Shown: piece by piece, positions 1-8,434 of the stretch
Layout of the letters: each line of letters opens with the position of its first letter
Numbering within the stretch: the first letter of the stretch is position 1
Origin: DTU015 sp012837895
Lineage (GTDB): Bacteria > Bacillota > Sulfobacillia > Fermentithermobacillales > Fermentithermobacillaceae
Direction: 5' to 3'
NCBI GenBank assembly: GCA_050952085.1
Contig: JBMNKH010000007.1
Span: 62,001-126,000 of the forward strand
DNA: 64,000 nt
Made by a program: the position numbers and the translations under genes
Notes under the pieces: generated by a model
What the model saw: only the letters and a program-made list of their open reading frames with translations
Databases searched by the model: none
What the model was told of the DNA's origin: nothing

Positions 1-2817
1 GAGTCCCCAATGGCGGACTTACATACGCTGGCATCACACAAGGAAGGGTTATTTGTGCTCTCAGGATGCAGAAAAGGATTAATCCCGTCTTTGATACTGC
101 AGAAAAGGTTCAAAGAAGCCAGGCAAACTGCTGAATACTACAAACATATTTTTGGGCAAGAATCGTTTGTTATTGAACTGTCAGAATCCCTTCTTCCTGG
201 CTCTATGAGTTTGAACAAATCGCTTTCGGAATTGGCAGCATCCCTGAATCTACCCACCGTGGTTACAAACAATGTGCACTATGCTACCAAGGAAGATTTT
301 CAAATCCACGATATTTTGACTTGTATACGTACGCTGACCAAACTTGAAGACGTCCATCCGGAAAGGCGGCTGAACTCAGAAAACTATCTAAAATCCTCTG
401 AAGAAATGAAAGCAGAGTATAAAGGTTATCCTGAAGCGTTTTATATGACCCGGGCCCTGGCCGAACAATGTGAGTGCCCTTTAGAACTGAGAGTTCAGAA
501 TTTCCCTGCCTTTGCATATCCAAAGGGCTTCAAATCATCAAACCACTTTTTGCGCCATCTGGTGTTTCAAGGGGCAGGCGGCAGGTACGGCAAGATAACG
601 CATGAAGTTAAAGCCCGGCTTGAACACGAACTAAGCATAATAGGACAGTTAGGCTACGAAGATTATTTCCTTGTAGTGTGGGATCTTGTCAATTTTGCCG
701 CTAGACAAAACATACGTCATGCAGGCAGGGGTTCAGCCGCAGACTCTGCTGTAGCTTACTGCCTTGGAATCACTGATGTGGATCCCATTGCCCACAATCT
801 TTTGTTCGAGAGGTTCATGAGTCTTGAACGGGGTGAAAAGCCGGATATAGACGTTGACTTCGATGCCAGGCGGAGGGACGAAGTGACTGCCTATGTGTAC
901 AAAAAATACGGGGATGCCCATGTGGCATCAGTGGCCACTTACAATACTTTTCAGGCACGTTCATCTGTAAGGGATGTAGGGAAAGCTATGGGTTACGCCC
1001 AGGATGAGATTGGCATAATAGCTAAGCGGTTACCCCATATCCCCGGCTATCAGATTGAGAACGCATTTAAGTCACTGCCTGAATTAAAGAGTTTGGATAT
1101 CCCTGAAAAGCGGCTCAAAACCCTCATTGAAACAGCAGGCAAATTATCGGGGCTTCCCAGGTTTCTAAGCACTCATTTAGGCGGTGTCGTCATATCCAAG
1201 ACTCCTGTTACCTGGCTTTCCCCGCTTGAACTTTCGGCCAAGGGCGTCAACATCCTGCAGTTCGACAAAGATGACGTAGAAGACTTAGGCCTTGTCAAAA
1301 TAGACCTCCTGTCTTTGCGGACATTGGGGGCAGTTGAAGATTCCCTAGGGTTTATTGAGGGCACGAAATTGGACTATGACCGCATACCCCTGGACGACAA
1401 AGCTACGTTTAGGCGGTTGCAATATGCAGATACAATAGGGATCTTCCAATTGGAAAGCCCGGCACAAAGGGGGCTCCAGGCAAGGCTTGGCGCTGAGAAC
1501 ATCGAGGATATAGTAGCGAGCGTTGCGCTGATACGCCCGGGCCCAATCAAAGGGGATATGGTGGAACCTTTTATCAGGCGGCGCCATGGCGAAGAAGACA
1601 TAACGTACCTGGACTCGAGGCTTGAGCCGATTTTGAAAAACACTTACGGGGTGGTGTTGTTTCAGGAACAGGTAATCGAAATCGCTTCAGTGATTGCAGG
1701 CTTTACTCCCGGGGAAGCAGATAAGCTGCGCAGGGTTATGACCCACGGCAGGTCCTTTGATGAAATGGAGAAGATAGGCAGGCTTTTCATTGAAAAAGCT
1801 GTGAAAAGAGGAGTAACAGAGCAAGTTGCGGCTGAAATATTTAAATGCATACGGGGTTACGCAAGCTATGGTTTCTGTGAGGCCCATGCACGGGCTTTTG
1901 CCACCACTGCGTACAAAACCGCATACCTGATTGAGCATTACCCGGCAGAATTCTACGGTTCTATACTGAACAACCAACCTATGGGGTTCTATCCTGTGTC
2001 CACTATATGTGTTGAAGCGAAAAACCACGGGGTAGAGGTACTTGGCCCGTCAATTAACCATTCAGGCAAAGATGTGGCGGTGACAGGTCTGAGCATACGC
2101 ATTCCATTCAAAATGATAAGTGGCATGAAACAAAATGCCATCACGTCTATAATCCGTGAAAGAGCAAAAGGGAAGTTCAAGTCTTTCTACGATTTCACCA
2201 GGCGCGTCAAGTTAGATTCGGATATTTTGCGCAACCTTATTTTATGCGGTTGTTTTGACGAGTTTGGGATTTCCCGGAAATCACTGTTGTGGCAAGCAAA
2301 GGATGCCTGCATGGTAGCAGACAGTACGCCCCCGCAGGCAGAGATGCTTTTGGCACTTCCTGATCCCGTCTACTGCACTCACAAGGCTGCAGGTGTCCCT
2401 GGGCAAATGGAGTTTTCCCTTGGGGAAAAAGTAGCTTTTGAATACCAAATCCTCGGTACCGGGGTTTCTGCCCATCCCATGGAAATATGGCGCGGCAAGC
2501 TCAGAAAGCAGGGATTTATAGCAAGCCGTGAGCTTTCCAGTATAAAACCAGGTGATTTTGTGAAAGCCGGAGGCATCCCTGTAAGGCCTCACAGGCCTCC
2601 TACCAAGAGCGGAAGGACTGTTGTGTTTCTTTCCCTTGAAGACGAATACGGCTTAACCGATATAACCTGTTTCGAAAACGTCTATGCCAAGTACGGCAAA
2701 TTCCTATTTCCCGGAAAACTTATGCCTCTGGGAGTATGGGGACAGGTCCAAAAGCGTGGGAACGGGTTTTCTGTTACGGCAAAGACAGTGTTTCCGTTGT
2801 CGTATGTTTTGTCATAG
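1..2817 (+). CDS. dnaE2: DNA polymerase III alpha subunit, error-prone DnaE2/ImuC type (5' partial)
   Basis: C-family replicative-type polymerase. The reading frame is open to base 1, so the first ATG at 10 is probably internal; by alignment from memory with E. coli DnaE, roughly 115 N-terminal residues of the PHP domain are missing. Counting from that ATG, the catalytic motif PDIDVDF lies at about residues 278-284, preceded by GRGSAADSAVAY. Helix-hairpin-helix and OB-fold regions follow (VRPHRPPTKSGRTVVFLSLE near the C-terminus). Phrases such as GRYG, VVWDLVNF, DIVASVALIRPGPIKGDMV and the OB segment resemble DnaE2/ImuC of mutagenic repair more than housekeeping DnaE or PolC. ImuC normally acts with an ImuB-like Y-family protein, which would lie outside the window. 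The frame ends in a TAG stop, with the convergent rsmD about 100 bp beyond. Family is certain, subtype likely. Confidence 0.88.
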   Translation, partial: ESPMADLHTLASHKEGLFVLSGCRKGLIPSLILQKRFKEARQTAEYYKHIFGQESFVIELSESLLPGSMSLNKSLSELAASLNLPTVVTNNVHYATKEDFQIHDILTCIRTLTKLEDVHPERRLNSENYLKSSEEMKAEYKGYPEAFYMTRALAEQCECPLELRVQNFPAFAYPKGFKSSNHFLRHLVFQGAGGRYGKITHEVKARLEHELSIIGQLGYEDYFLVVWDLVNFAARQNIRHAGRGSAADSAVAYCLGITDVDPIAHNLLFERFMSLERGEKPDIDVDFDARRRDEVTAYVYKKYGDAHVASVATYNTFQARSSVRDVGKAMGYAQDEIGIIAKRLPHIPGYQIENAFKSLPELKSLDIPEKRLKTLIETAGKLSGLPRFLSTHLGGVVISKTPVTWLSPLELSAKGVNILQFDKDDVEDLGLVKIDLLSLRTLGAVEDSLGFIEGTKLDYDRIPLDDKATFRRLQYADTIGIFQLESPAQRGLQARLGAENIEDIVASVALIRPGPIKGDMVEPFIRRRHGEEDITYLDSRLEPILKNTYGVVLFQEQVIEIASVIAGFTPGEADKLRRVMTHGRSFDEMEKIGRLFIEKAVKRGVTEQVAAEIFKCIRGYASYGFCEAHARAFATTAYKTAYLIEHYPAEFYGSILNNQPMGFYPVSTICVEAKNHGVEVLGPSINHSGKDVAVTGLSIRIPFKMISGMKQNAITSIIRERAKGKFKSFYDFTRRVKLDSDILRNLILCGCFDEFGISRKSLLWQAKDACMVADSTPPQAEMLLALPDPVYCTHKAAGVPGQMEFSLGEKVAFEYQILGTGVSAHPMEIWRGKLRKQGFIASRELSSIKPGDFVKAGGIPVRPHRPPTKSGRTVVFLSLEDEYGLTDITCFENVYAKYGKFLFPGKLMPLGVWGQVQKRGNGFSVTAKTVFPLSYVLS

Positions 2818-2915
2818 CACCCACCATTATGCTGCAAGGATTACACGACCATAGCTTTCTAAACGGGCAGATAATTCAGGAGTGCAGGGGATTGCGTCAA
2901 GGCCGGTCAGCACCC

Positions 2916-3470
2916 TCAGTCCTTTATATATGTAGATATCCGTGTATCGCCGTAGCGGTAAGTTCTCTTGAGGGCCAGCACACCATACTTATCGCTAAAC
3001 CTCTCTTGTTTTGCTTGTTGCAGCACCACAATCCCGCCTGGGTTGAGGAGCGTTCCCGAGGCAAGTCCCGCCATGGCTTCCTGGTCTAATCCTGTAAAAT
3101 ACGGGGGCGCAACAATGATAACGTCAAAGCGGTCACCTATCTTCTTGAATCTCTCTATCACCTGCAAGGCGTCGGCTCTAACTACCTGCACCAAGTGTTC
3201 CACGCCCAGCTTGGCTGCATTTTTCCGCAGCACTTGTACAGCCTTAGGGTTCTTATCTATCAGCACTGCAGATCTTGCGCCCCTGGACAAGAGTTCAAAG
3301 GAGAAACTGCCGGTGCCGGCAAAAAGGTCGAGAACCACTGCTTCTTCAATGTAGGAACTTAGAATATTAGCTACTGCTTCCCTTACCCTGGTAAGGGGAG
3401 GCCGGGTATCTTCGCCCGGGAGAGAGGATATCGTTCTTCCTGCCAGATACCCTCCTGTGATTCTCAGCAC
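2916..3470 (-). CDS. rsmD: 16S rRNA (guanine(966)-N2)-methyltransferase RsmD
   Basis: SAM-dependent methyltransferase that modifies G966 of 16S rRNA during small-subunit assembly. I place the start at the GTG at 3470 because a perfect AAGGAGG lies 7-8 bases upstream and the protein then begins VLRITGG, the usual RsmD N-terminus; the open frame extends to 3578 but that extension has no family resemblance. The result is 184 aa, normal for RsmD. Visible motifs are TRPPLTRVREAVANIL near the N-terminus, the SAM-binding VLDLFAGTGSFSFELLSRGA, and motif IV. Motif IV reads APPY instead of the near-universal DPPY/DPPF, a GCG codon replacing the catalytic Asp. Either activity is altered or the base is an error. 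The gene is convergent with dnaE2 and divergent from the next gene. Confidence 0.9.
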   Translation of the reverse strand: MLRITGGYLAGRTISSLPGEDTRPPLTRVREAVANILSSYIEEAVVLDLFAGTGSFSFELLSRGARSAVLIDKNPKAVQVLRKNAAKLGVEHLVQVVRADALQVIERFKKIGDRFDVIIVAPPYFTGLDQEAMAGLASGTLLNPGGIVVLQQAKQERFSDKYGVLALKRTYRYGDTRISTYIKD

Positions 3471-3581
3471 TAGGATGCCTCCTTGGTCTAATCGGTTTTT
3501 GCGGCTGGCCCTGGCGGGTCTACCGGAACAGGGCAGGCTTAGAATCAGGTTCCGCCGGCATTTTATCATATAGCCCATTAC

Positions 3582-3590
3582 TGGTATAAT
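3582..3590 (+). promoter_or_regulatory. Extended -10 promoter for the AIR-synthase-like gene
   Basis: TGGTATAAT is a full extended -10 element (TGn plus TATAAT), about 90 bp before the start codon at 3682. The hexamer 17 bp upstream (TTTATC) is weak, as is common for extended -10 promoters. Confidence 0.5.
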
Positions 3591-3681
3591 TTCTATGAGA
3601 CGGTTGTTTCGTTCTCTGAACTAGCATTGCCGTGAAAACCTCACTGCGAAACATATTATACTTGCAATTTTGGAGGCAGTC

Positions 3682-4707
3682 ATGAAGAAGAATGAGTCTC
3701 TTGTAGTAGGCAAAGTACCCCCTGAGTTGCTGGAGCAAATAGTATTCAGCCGTCTGGGCTACCCTAGGAAAGAGCTAGTGCTTACGCCTGCGATCGGTGA
3801 AGATACGGCAGCTTTGGATTTAGCTAATGAGCTGCTTCTGGCTAGCACTGATCCAATCACAGGCGCAGAAGACAAGGCTGGCTGGTTAGCTGTAAAAGTA
3901 GCGATCAACGATATAGCAGCTACTGGCGGAGAGCCTATATGCATCTTGGTTACGCTGATGTTGCCCGAGACTGCTCTGTTGTCAGACCTGGAGCAGATAA
4001 TAAACGACATAAACGAAGCTTGCATGGAAGAAGGAGTACAGGTTGCAGGCGGCCATACTGAAGTCACACAGGGTCTGAAGCAGCCGATCATAAGCGTAAC
4101 AGCTCTTGGCAAGACGAGGAACAGAAAAGTACTCAGTTCATCCAATGCTCAAGTCGGCGATGACATCCTAGTCACCAAATGGGCGGGCATGGAGGGTACT
4201 TCAATACTGGTAAGGGATTTTCCAGAAGCTTTTGTTGATGTGCTGGATGAAGCTTCGATTGAGCAAGCCAGGAATCTGTTTTCAATGATAAGTGTGACCC
4301 TTGATGGCAAGATAGCCTCAGAGGCCGGTGCAAATGCCTGCCACGATGCCACTGAAGGCGGTGTCTTGGGGGCAATCTATGAAATCTGCCAGGCATCAGG
4401 ATTGGGAGCTGTGATATATGCCGATAAAATCCCGGTGCTTCCGGTTACATTAAGAGTAGCAGAGTTTTGCAAGATTGATCCTTTGCGTCTGATTTCATCA
4501 GGATGCCTTATAGTCACCGCTCCTGATGGGGAGGAACTCTGTAAGGCATATCACAAAGCGGGCGTAAACGCCACGGTGGTGGGGAAAATAGTCCGCGAAG
4601 CCAGGGAGGTTGTGCAATCAGGAAACAAGTTTGCCTTAGGTTCTCCCGGTCCGGATCACTTGTGGCAAGCCAGAAGGTATCTGGAAACCATTACTCAAAG
4701 GCGGTGA
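3682..4707 (+). CDS. AIR synthase/HypE-like protein
   Basis: Member of the PurM/HypE/SelD/ThiL ATP-binding superfamily, 341 aa. The N-terminal half has the nucleotide and metal region IGEDTAALD and the dimer-forming segment with DPITG, VKVAINDIAATGGEP and VAGGHTEVT. The C-terminal AIRS_C half contains CHDATEGGVLGAIYEI and LISSGCLIV. ATG 3682 is preferred over an in-frame TTG at 3670 because GGAGG ends five bases before it. The C-terminus ends ETITQRR and lacks the terminal Cys that canonical HypE uses to carry the thiocarbamate, and no other hydrogenase-maturation gene is nearby. It is therefore better called a HypE-like AIR-synthase-related protein of unknown substrate. Confidence 0.85.
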   Translation: MKKNESLVVGKVPPELLEQIVFSRLGYPRKELVLTPAIGEDTAALDLANELLLASTDPITGAEDKAGWLAVKVAINDIAATGGEPICILVTLMLPETALLSDLEQIINDINEACMEEGVQVAGGHTEVTQGLKQPIISVTALGKTRNRKVLSSSNAQVGDDILVTKWAGMEGTSILVRDFPEAFVDVLDEASIEQARNLFSMISVTLDGKIASEAGANACHDATEGGVLGAIYEICQASGLGAVIYADKIPVLPVTLRVAEFCKIDPLRLISSGCLIVTAPDGEELCKAYHKAGVNATVVGKIVREAREVVQSGNKFALGSPGPDHLWQARRYLETITQRR

Positions 4708-4733
4708 ATGAAACATCAAGCCTTTGGGCAGGA

Positions 4734-4742
4734 TGCTATAAT
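4734..4742 (+). promoter_or_regulatory. Extended -10 promoter of the Ycf46/Ycf35-like operon
   Basis: TGCTATAAT matches an extended -10 element. It lies just after the stop of the upstream gene and about 30 bp before the first start codon of the operon, leaving a short leader. No good -35 is visible 17 bp upstream. Confidence 0.5.
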
Positions 4743-4771
4743 GTTTACAAAGGACTCGAGGTGGGTCGCTG

Positions 4772-5620
4772 ATGTGGTTTGTGTGGACTCTTATAACCTT
4801 CGTGGTCCTGAGCTGGGTCGGGTATAGATGGACAAAGACGCTCATCACAAAATACGAACACACCACTGAATCGTTTGTGGTGCTCGCCGTGCTTTTTATC
4901 CTTGCCAACTACTCCAGCCTGCGGCTGACCTATGTGATGATTCCTGTACTCAACATATGGCCCAGGCTGTTGATTATGCTGCCCATTGGTTTTGTCATGT
5001 TTGTCGGATTCTCTTACGTTGCAGTTAACCTGTGGTGTTCGTTTCTCACCAGGGATTTTGACGAAAAGATCGCGGCGCTGGAGGAGGAAAAAGACAATCT
5101 TCAAAGGCAGATTGATGTACTGCGATGGAGGCATATTACCCAGGGCGTTCCATTTGAGTACCAGCAAGAAAAGCTGGTTTCGCCACGACCGCCTTCAGAC
5201 GAAATTGAGCGGTTGCAGGAGTTCATTGACACCTGGCAGCAAGCAGGCAGCGCTGCCAGGGTTCGTTCAATAAAAGTCACTGAGTGGAAGTCTTTGGCGG
5301 GACAGTGGGAAGATGACCGGCTAAGAGGCGAAATAAACCTGCTTAATGCGCTGGCTGAAGAAGAAACGGACGCAACCAGAAAAGACCAGATGAAAGCCAG
5401 GTTGGCAGTATTTCAGATGGAACTTCTAAGCCGGGAGACTTCCCGCAAGACAAGGACCGAGCTGCAAGACAGGGGTGCAGGTGAGAGGAGCACAGAGAGG
5501 GGCCCGGAAGCAATCAGAAGGCGTTTGCAGGACATCCACGGTGAGCTTCAACTGGTTGAGGCCCAGAAACGTGACTATTTGAGGGGTAAAGTAAGACTTG
5601 GATGGAGGGTTCGGTCATGA
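4772..5620 (+). CDS. Membrane-anchored coiled-coil protein, operon partner of Ycf35/Ycf46-like proteins
   Basis: 282 aa, family not recognised. The first ~95 residues form about three hydrophobic segments (near 2-20, 33-55 and 65-92). The rest is highly charged and helical: a strong coiled coil begins at EKIAALEEEKDNLQRQIDVL (about 105-125), and a second helical, Arg- and Glu-rich region fills the C-terminal 100 residues. It looks like a membrane anchor with a long cytoplasmic stalk. The stop overlaps the next start as ATGA, so translation should be coupled to the DUF1257-like gene. By position it may tether or recruit the AAA+ ATPase encoded at the operon's end; that role is inference. Confidence 0.75.
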   Translation: MWFVWTLITFVVLSWVGYRWTKTLITKYEHTTESFVVLAVLFILANYSSLRLTYVMIPVLNIWPRLLIMLPIGFVMFVGFSYVAVNLWCSFLTRDFDEKIAALEEEKDNLQRQIDVLRWRHITQGVPFEYQQEKLVSPRPPSDEIERLQEFIDTWQQAGSAARVRSIKVTEWKSLAGQWEDDRLRGEINLLNALAEEETDATRKDQMKARLAVFQMELLSRETSRKTRTELQDRGAGERSTERGPEAIRRRLQDIHGELQLVEAQKRDYLRGKVRLGWRVRS

Positions 5621-6057
5621 GTCACATTAGCTCCTATTACGCTGACATAAGGCTTCAGACTGCTCTCGAAGAGGGTAAGTCTGTAGAGCAAGATCCCGGT
5701 TGGGAAATACTCAATGAAGCTATCTGGGCATGTGCAGAAGAGATGGATCTGGATGTAGGACACAGTATCCGTGACTATTACGGCAGGCTTGTGTATTGCG
5801 ATTGGTCATTATCGGGCCCCGCTTTCGACAGGGGGATTGGGATAAATGTCAACCGGGACACTGGAGACGTGGTGTTCATCTGTGACAGTTATGGAGGCTA
5901 TGAGCGGATTTCGGGAGAGATCAAGGAAAAGGTGATCCAGAACTACATCGCCCTTTGTGTCACAAGAGCTCTTTCAGCTTTGAATTACGAGGTGGAGGTC
6001 GAGGAAGTGAAGCACCCGGTTGACGGTAAGAAGGTGCTAGTGAAAGGTGTGTTGTAA
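5617..6057 (+). CDS. Ycf35-like DUF1257 family protein
   Basis: 146 aa. I start at ATG 5617 because GGAGGG lies seven bases upstream and the protein then begins MSH, as this family usually does; an ATG at 5602 overlaps the ribosome site itself. The second half (RGIGINVNRDTGDVVFICDS, YGGYERISGEIKEKVIQNYI, ALNYEVEVEE) resembles Ycf35/DUF1257 proteins, first known from cyanobacterial and plastid genomes. The family has no established biochemical role. It overlaps the upstream gene by four bases and shares TAATG with the following DUF2997-like gene, so the cluster is translated as a unit. Assignment rests on pattern memory plus the DUF2997 and Ycf46-like neighbours. Confidence 0.65.
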   Translation: MSHISSYYADIRLQTALEEGKSVEQDPGWEILNEAIWACAEEMDLDVGHSIRDYYGRLVYCDWSLSGPAFDRGIGINVNRDTGDVVFICDSYGGYERISGEIKEKVIQNYIALCVTRALSALNYEVEVEEVKHPVDGKKVLVKGVL

Positions 6058-6284
6058 TGGCAAGGACAATAAAGGCGGAGATCGGCCCCAAGAGGGAGAT
6101 CAAAGTAGAATTTTCAGGGTTTCCGGGCGAATCATGCTTTGACGAGGCAGACCGCCTAAAAAGTGCGCTTAAGGAGCTGGGGCTTTGGGCAATACCAGTG
6201 ACAGTGACGCCCAAGACTTCTTCACAAATTGCCAAGGAGACAGCCACAGACGTGGTGGAGAAGAAGAAGGTGTTACATTCGTGA
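6057..6284 (+). CDS. DUF2997-like small protein
   Basis: 75 aa. The core (KAEIGPKREIKVEFSGFPG, then ESCFDEADRLKSAL) matches the short DUF2997 pattern of a beta hairpin, a GF-G-x-SC motif with one conserved Cys, and a helix. An extra C-terminal tail (about residues 48-75) is not typical. The family commonly accompanies DUF1257/Ycf35 and Ycf46-like genes. The start overlaps the previous stop (TAATG) and the stop overlaps the next GTG (GTGA). Confidence 0.7.
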   Translation: MARTIKAEIGPKREIKVEFSGFPGESCFDEADRLKSALKELGLWAIPVTVTPKTSSQIAKETATDVVEKKKVLHS

Positions 6285-6448
6285 CCACTACGAAAAGCAA
6301 CCTCAAATCATATTTTGAGATAGAGATAAACAAGGGGAAGATAAGCGTTCTCGAAAGAGCCGGTCATGGACAGACCAAGAAGATCGTCAACTTACTCAAG
6401 AAGTACGGCTTGAACTTAAAGGTCAACGTGGATGCCCCCTGTGGTTGA
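6281..6448 (+). CDS. 55-aa hypothetical protein in the Ycf46/Ycf35 operon
   Basis: The GTG at 6281 overlaps the preceding stop as GTGA and has AAGAAGG about ten bases upstream. A longer frame beginning at 6185 overlaps the DUF2997-like gene by 100 bp and is unlikely. The protein (FEIEINKGKISVLERAGHG, then a basic helix KKIVNLLKKYGLNLKV) is a small alpha/beta domain whose opening strand resembles that of its DUF2997-like neighbour, so it may be a diverged paralogue. It ends DAPCG, 11 bases before the ATPase start. No family recognised. Confidence 0.6.
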   Translation: MTTTKSNLKSYFEIEINKGKISVLERAGHGQTKKIVNLLKKYGLNLKVNVDAPCG

Positions 6449-6459
6449 GGAGGAACACT

Positions 6460-8157
6460 GTGGCACACGATTATCTCGATGATTCCTGGATCAAGTTGGG
6501 AGTGCTTAAACGCCAGGCAAATTATTCGCCTATCATCTGTTTCGAGACGGTTGATCCCAAGAGGATCTATCAGCTAAAGCGGTTTGTACTGTCGGATCCT
6601 GAATTTGATCACATTGAACATGTGTTTCTCTACGATCCATGGGATGGCCTTGGCACTTTGAGGCCCGGGCCTGAGGGACCCCAGTTTGAGCCCTACAAGA
6701 AGCGTATACCAAGTTCAAGTCCACTTTCGTCACGCATGCGCCCTGAAGGGAGTGTTGAACTTCACGCCCTTAAAGCAGTGCTCAAGGAAGTGGACTCCCA
6801 CCTCAAGACCTCCAGGACCGTATTTATCATGCAGAACATCTCAGAGGTGAAGGAATACGATACAGGTTTCCAGGCGGCCTTGAGATCCTGGGCGATAAAT
6901 CCCCAGATCATGGCCAAAGGATCATGCGTGATGATCCTTACCCAAGATGCAGCGCTGCTGATGGACGAGTTCACCAAAGAATTCACGATAGTTGTGTCAG
7001 TCGATCCGTCCAGTTGGGAGGAACGGGCGCGGCTCATAGAAGCTACTGCTTCAGCGCTCGATGTCCCTATGGATCACACCAAGCTGGAGTCGGCCACTGT
7101 AACCCTGTCGGGGCTAAACCTTCATCAGGTGGAAAGCATTTTGCTGGAATCATACCAGAGGTCCAAGAATTTTGACCCTGATATCATGAAAGAACTCAAG
7201 TCTGAAATGGTGAAGAGATCAAAGATCTTAGAAGTGGAGGATCCCCAGTACAACTTCCAGGACATAGGCGGATACCATGCGATAAAAACATTCATATCAA
7301 AGTATATAATCAATGTACTTCAGCGACCTGAGAAAGCAAGGCACTTCGACTTGGGCTTACCCAAAGGGCTTCTGTTTTTCGGGCCGCCGGGAACCGGCAA
7401 GAGCCTTTTTGCCCACGCCCTGGCAAGCGAGATCCAGCTCCCTTTCATCAACCTGGTTACTGAAAACATTTACTCCAAATGGTTGGGCGAATCAGGCCAG
7501 AACATGAAAAATGCAATCACCCTGGCTGAAAAAATGTCGCCGGCCATAGTATTTGTAGATGAGATTGACAGGTTCGGTAGAAGGACAGGGACTGCCGCAG
7601 GGTCGGCTGAAGAAGAAACTCAGCGTGTTTTTTCCCAGTTCCTAGAATGGCTTGGCAAGCCTGACAGGACCGCCATAATAGTGGGTACAACAAACGTACC
7701 TGAGCACCTGGATGACGCGTTCCTGCGGGCAGGCAGGTTTGATTACAAGATACCGTTTCTCTATCCCGGGCCCCAGGCCAGGCTGGAAATCCTCCTGGTT
7801 CACCTCGGCCTTTCAAAAGGCACCACCAGGAGAAGAGTCCCCTTGGAGATGGGAGATGAAGAAGTCAGGGAGATGCTGTGGCGGGACATTGTGCCCTTGA
7901 CCCAGAACTTCTCTTGCGCCGAACTTGAGGAACTGGTGACCAGAGCAAAGAGGATAGCTTTTGACAGGGACAAGGACGCTTTAGGCAGCCAGGAGCTGCT
8001 TGAAGCAACCAGGACTTTCCGGATTGACAGTGCGTACAGGAAAAGGGTTGTAGAAACATGCATGATGCAGGCCAGGAAATATACAGATGACCAAACTTTC
8101 CTTGATGCTATTGAAGAAGAGAATAAAATAGATGACAATGTTGAAAAGAACTTGTAA
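6460..8157 (+). CDS. Ycf46-like AAA+ ATPase
   Basis: 565 aa. The GTG at 6460 is chosen for the GAGGAGG six bases upstream. The N-terminal ~250 residues (ANYSPIICFETVDPKRIYQL, ALRSWAINPQIM) form the degenerate domain typical of Ycf46-type proteins. A classical AAA+ module follows: Walker A GPPGTGKS at about 308-315, pore-like YSKWLGESG, Walker B AIVFVDEID at about 362-370, sensor 1 (IIVGTTN) and arginine-finger region (FLRAGRFD). Ycf46 is conserved in plastids and cyanobacteria and also occurs in non-photosynthetic bacteria, where its role is not known to me. Here it closes an operon with Ycf35-like and DUF2997-like proteins and a membrane coiled-coil partner, suggesting an ATP-driven remodelling complex. 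Confidence 0.85.
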   Translation: MAHDYLDDSWIKLGVLKRQANYSPIICFETVDPKRIYQLKRFVLSDPEFDHIEHVFLYDPWDGLGTLRPGPEGPQFEPYKKRIPSSSPLSSRMRPEGSVELHALKAVLKEVDSHLKTSRTVFIMQNISEVKEYDTGFQAALRSWAINPQIMAKGSCVMILTQDAALLMDEFTKEFTIVVSVDPSSWEERARLIEATASALDVPMDHTKLESATVTLSGLNLHQVESILLESYQRSKNFDPDIMKELKSEMVKRSKILEVEDPQYNFQDIGGYHAIKTFISKYIINVLQRPEKARHFDLGLPKGLLFFGPPGTGKSLFAHALASEIQLPFINLVTENIYSKWLGESGQNMKNAITLAEKMSPAIVFVDEIDRFGRRTGTAAGSAEEETQRVFSQFLEWLGKPDRTAIIVGTTNVPEHLDDAFLRAGRFDYKIPFLYPGPQARLEILLVHLGLSKGTTRRRVPLEMGDEEVREMLWRDIVPLTQNFSCAELEELVTRAKRIAFDRDKDALGSQELLEATRTFRIDSAYRKRVVETCMMQARKYTDDQTFLDAIEEENKIDDNVEKNL

Positions 8158-8209
8158 GTTCGCGGTCGTAGATGACGGTCCATATTCCATATGAAAGAAG
8201 GGATGATTC

Positions 8210-8434
8210 ATGGAAAGCAGAGTGAAAGAAGTTCTTGACCAGATTCGCCCGTCACTCCAGGCAGATGGGGGAGACGTGGAACTGGTTGAGATTACTGACG
8301 ACGGTGTGGTCAAAGTGAGGCTTACAGGTGCGTGTGGTACTTGCCCGTTTGCCGTGATGACCCTTAAAGGCGGGATTGAACGCATACTCAAGAGGGAGAT
8401 TCCGGAGGTCAAAGAGGTCCAGTCTGTGCAATAA
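8210..8434 (+). CDS. NifU-like C-terminal domain protein (Fe-S scaffold/carrier)
   Basis: 74 aa, a stand-alone NifU C-terminal domain. The CGTCPF motif supplies the CxxC (Cys42 and Cys45) that holds a transient Fe-S cluster between protomers, and the lead-in (LDQIRPSLQADGGDVELVEI) is diagnostic. A GAAAGAAGGG purine stretch precedes the ATG. Proteins of this type deliver clusters to apo-enzymes; L-serine dehydratase in this window would be a client, though that is inference. The last 26 bases overlap the 3' end of the convergent glycosyltransferase gene. Confidence 0.93.
   Translation: MESRVKEVLDQIRPSLQADGGDVELVEITDDGVVKVRLTGACGTCPFAVMTLKGGIERILKREIPEVKEVQSVQ

Noticed and set aside
2736..3089. 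Plus-strand frame between dnaE2 and rsmD
   Set aside because: It overlaps the 3' ends of both genes and has no family resemblance.
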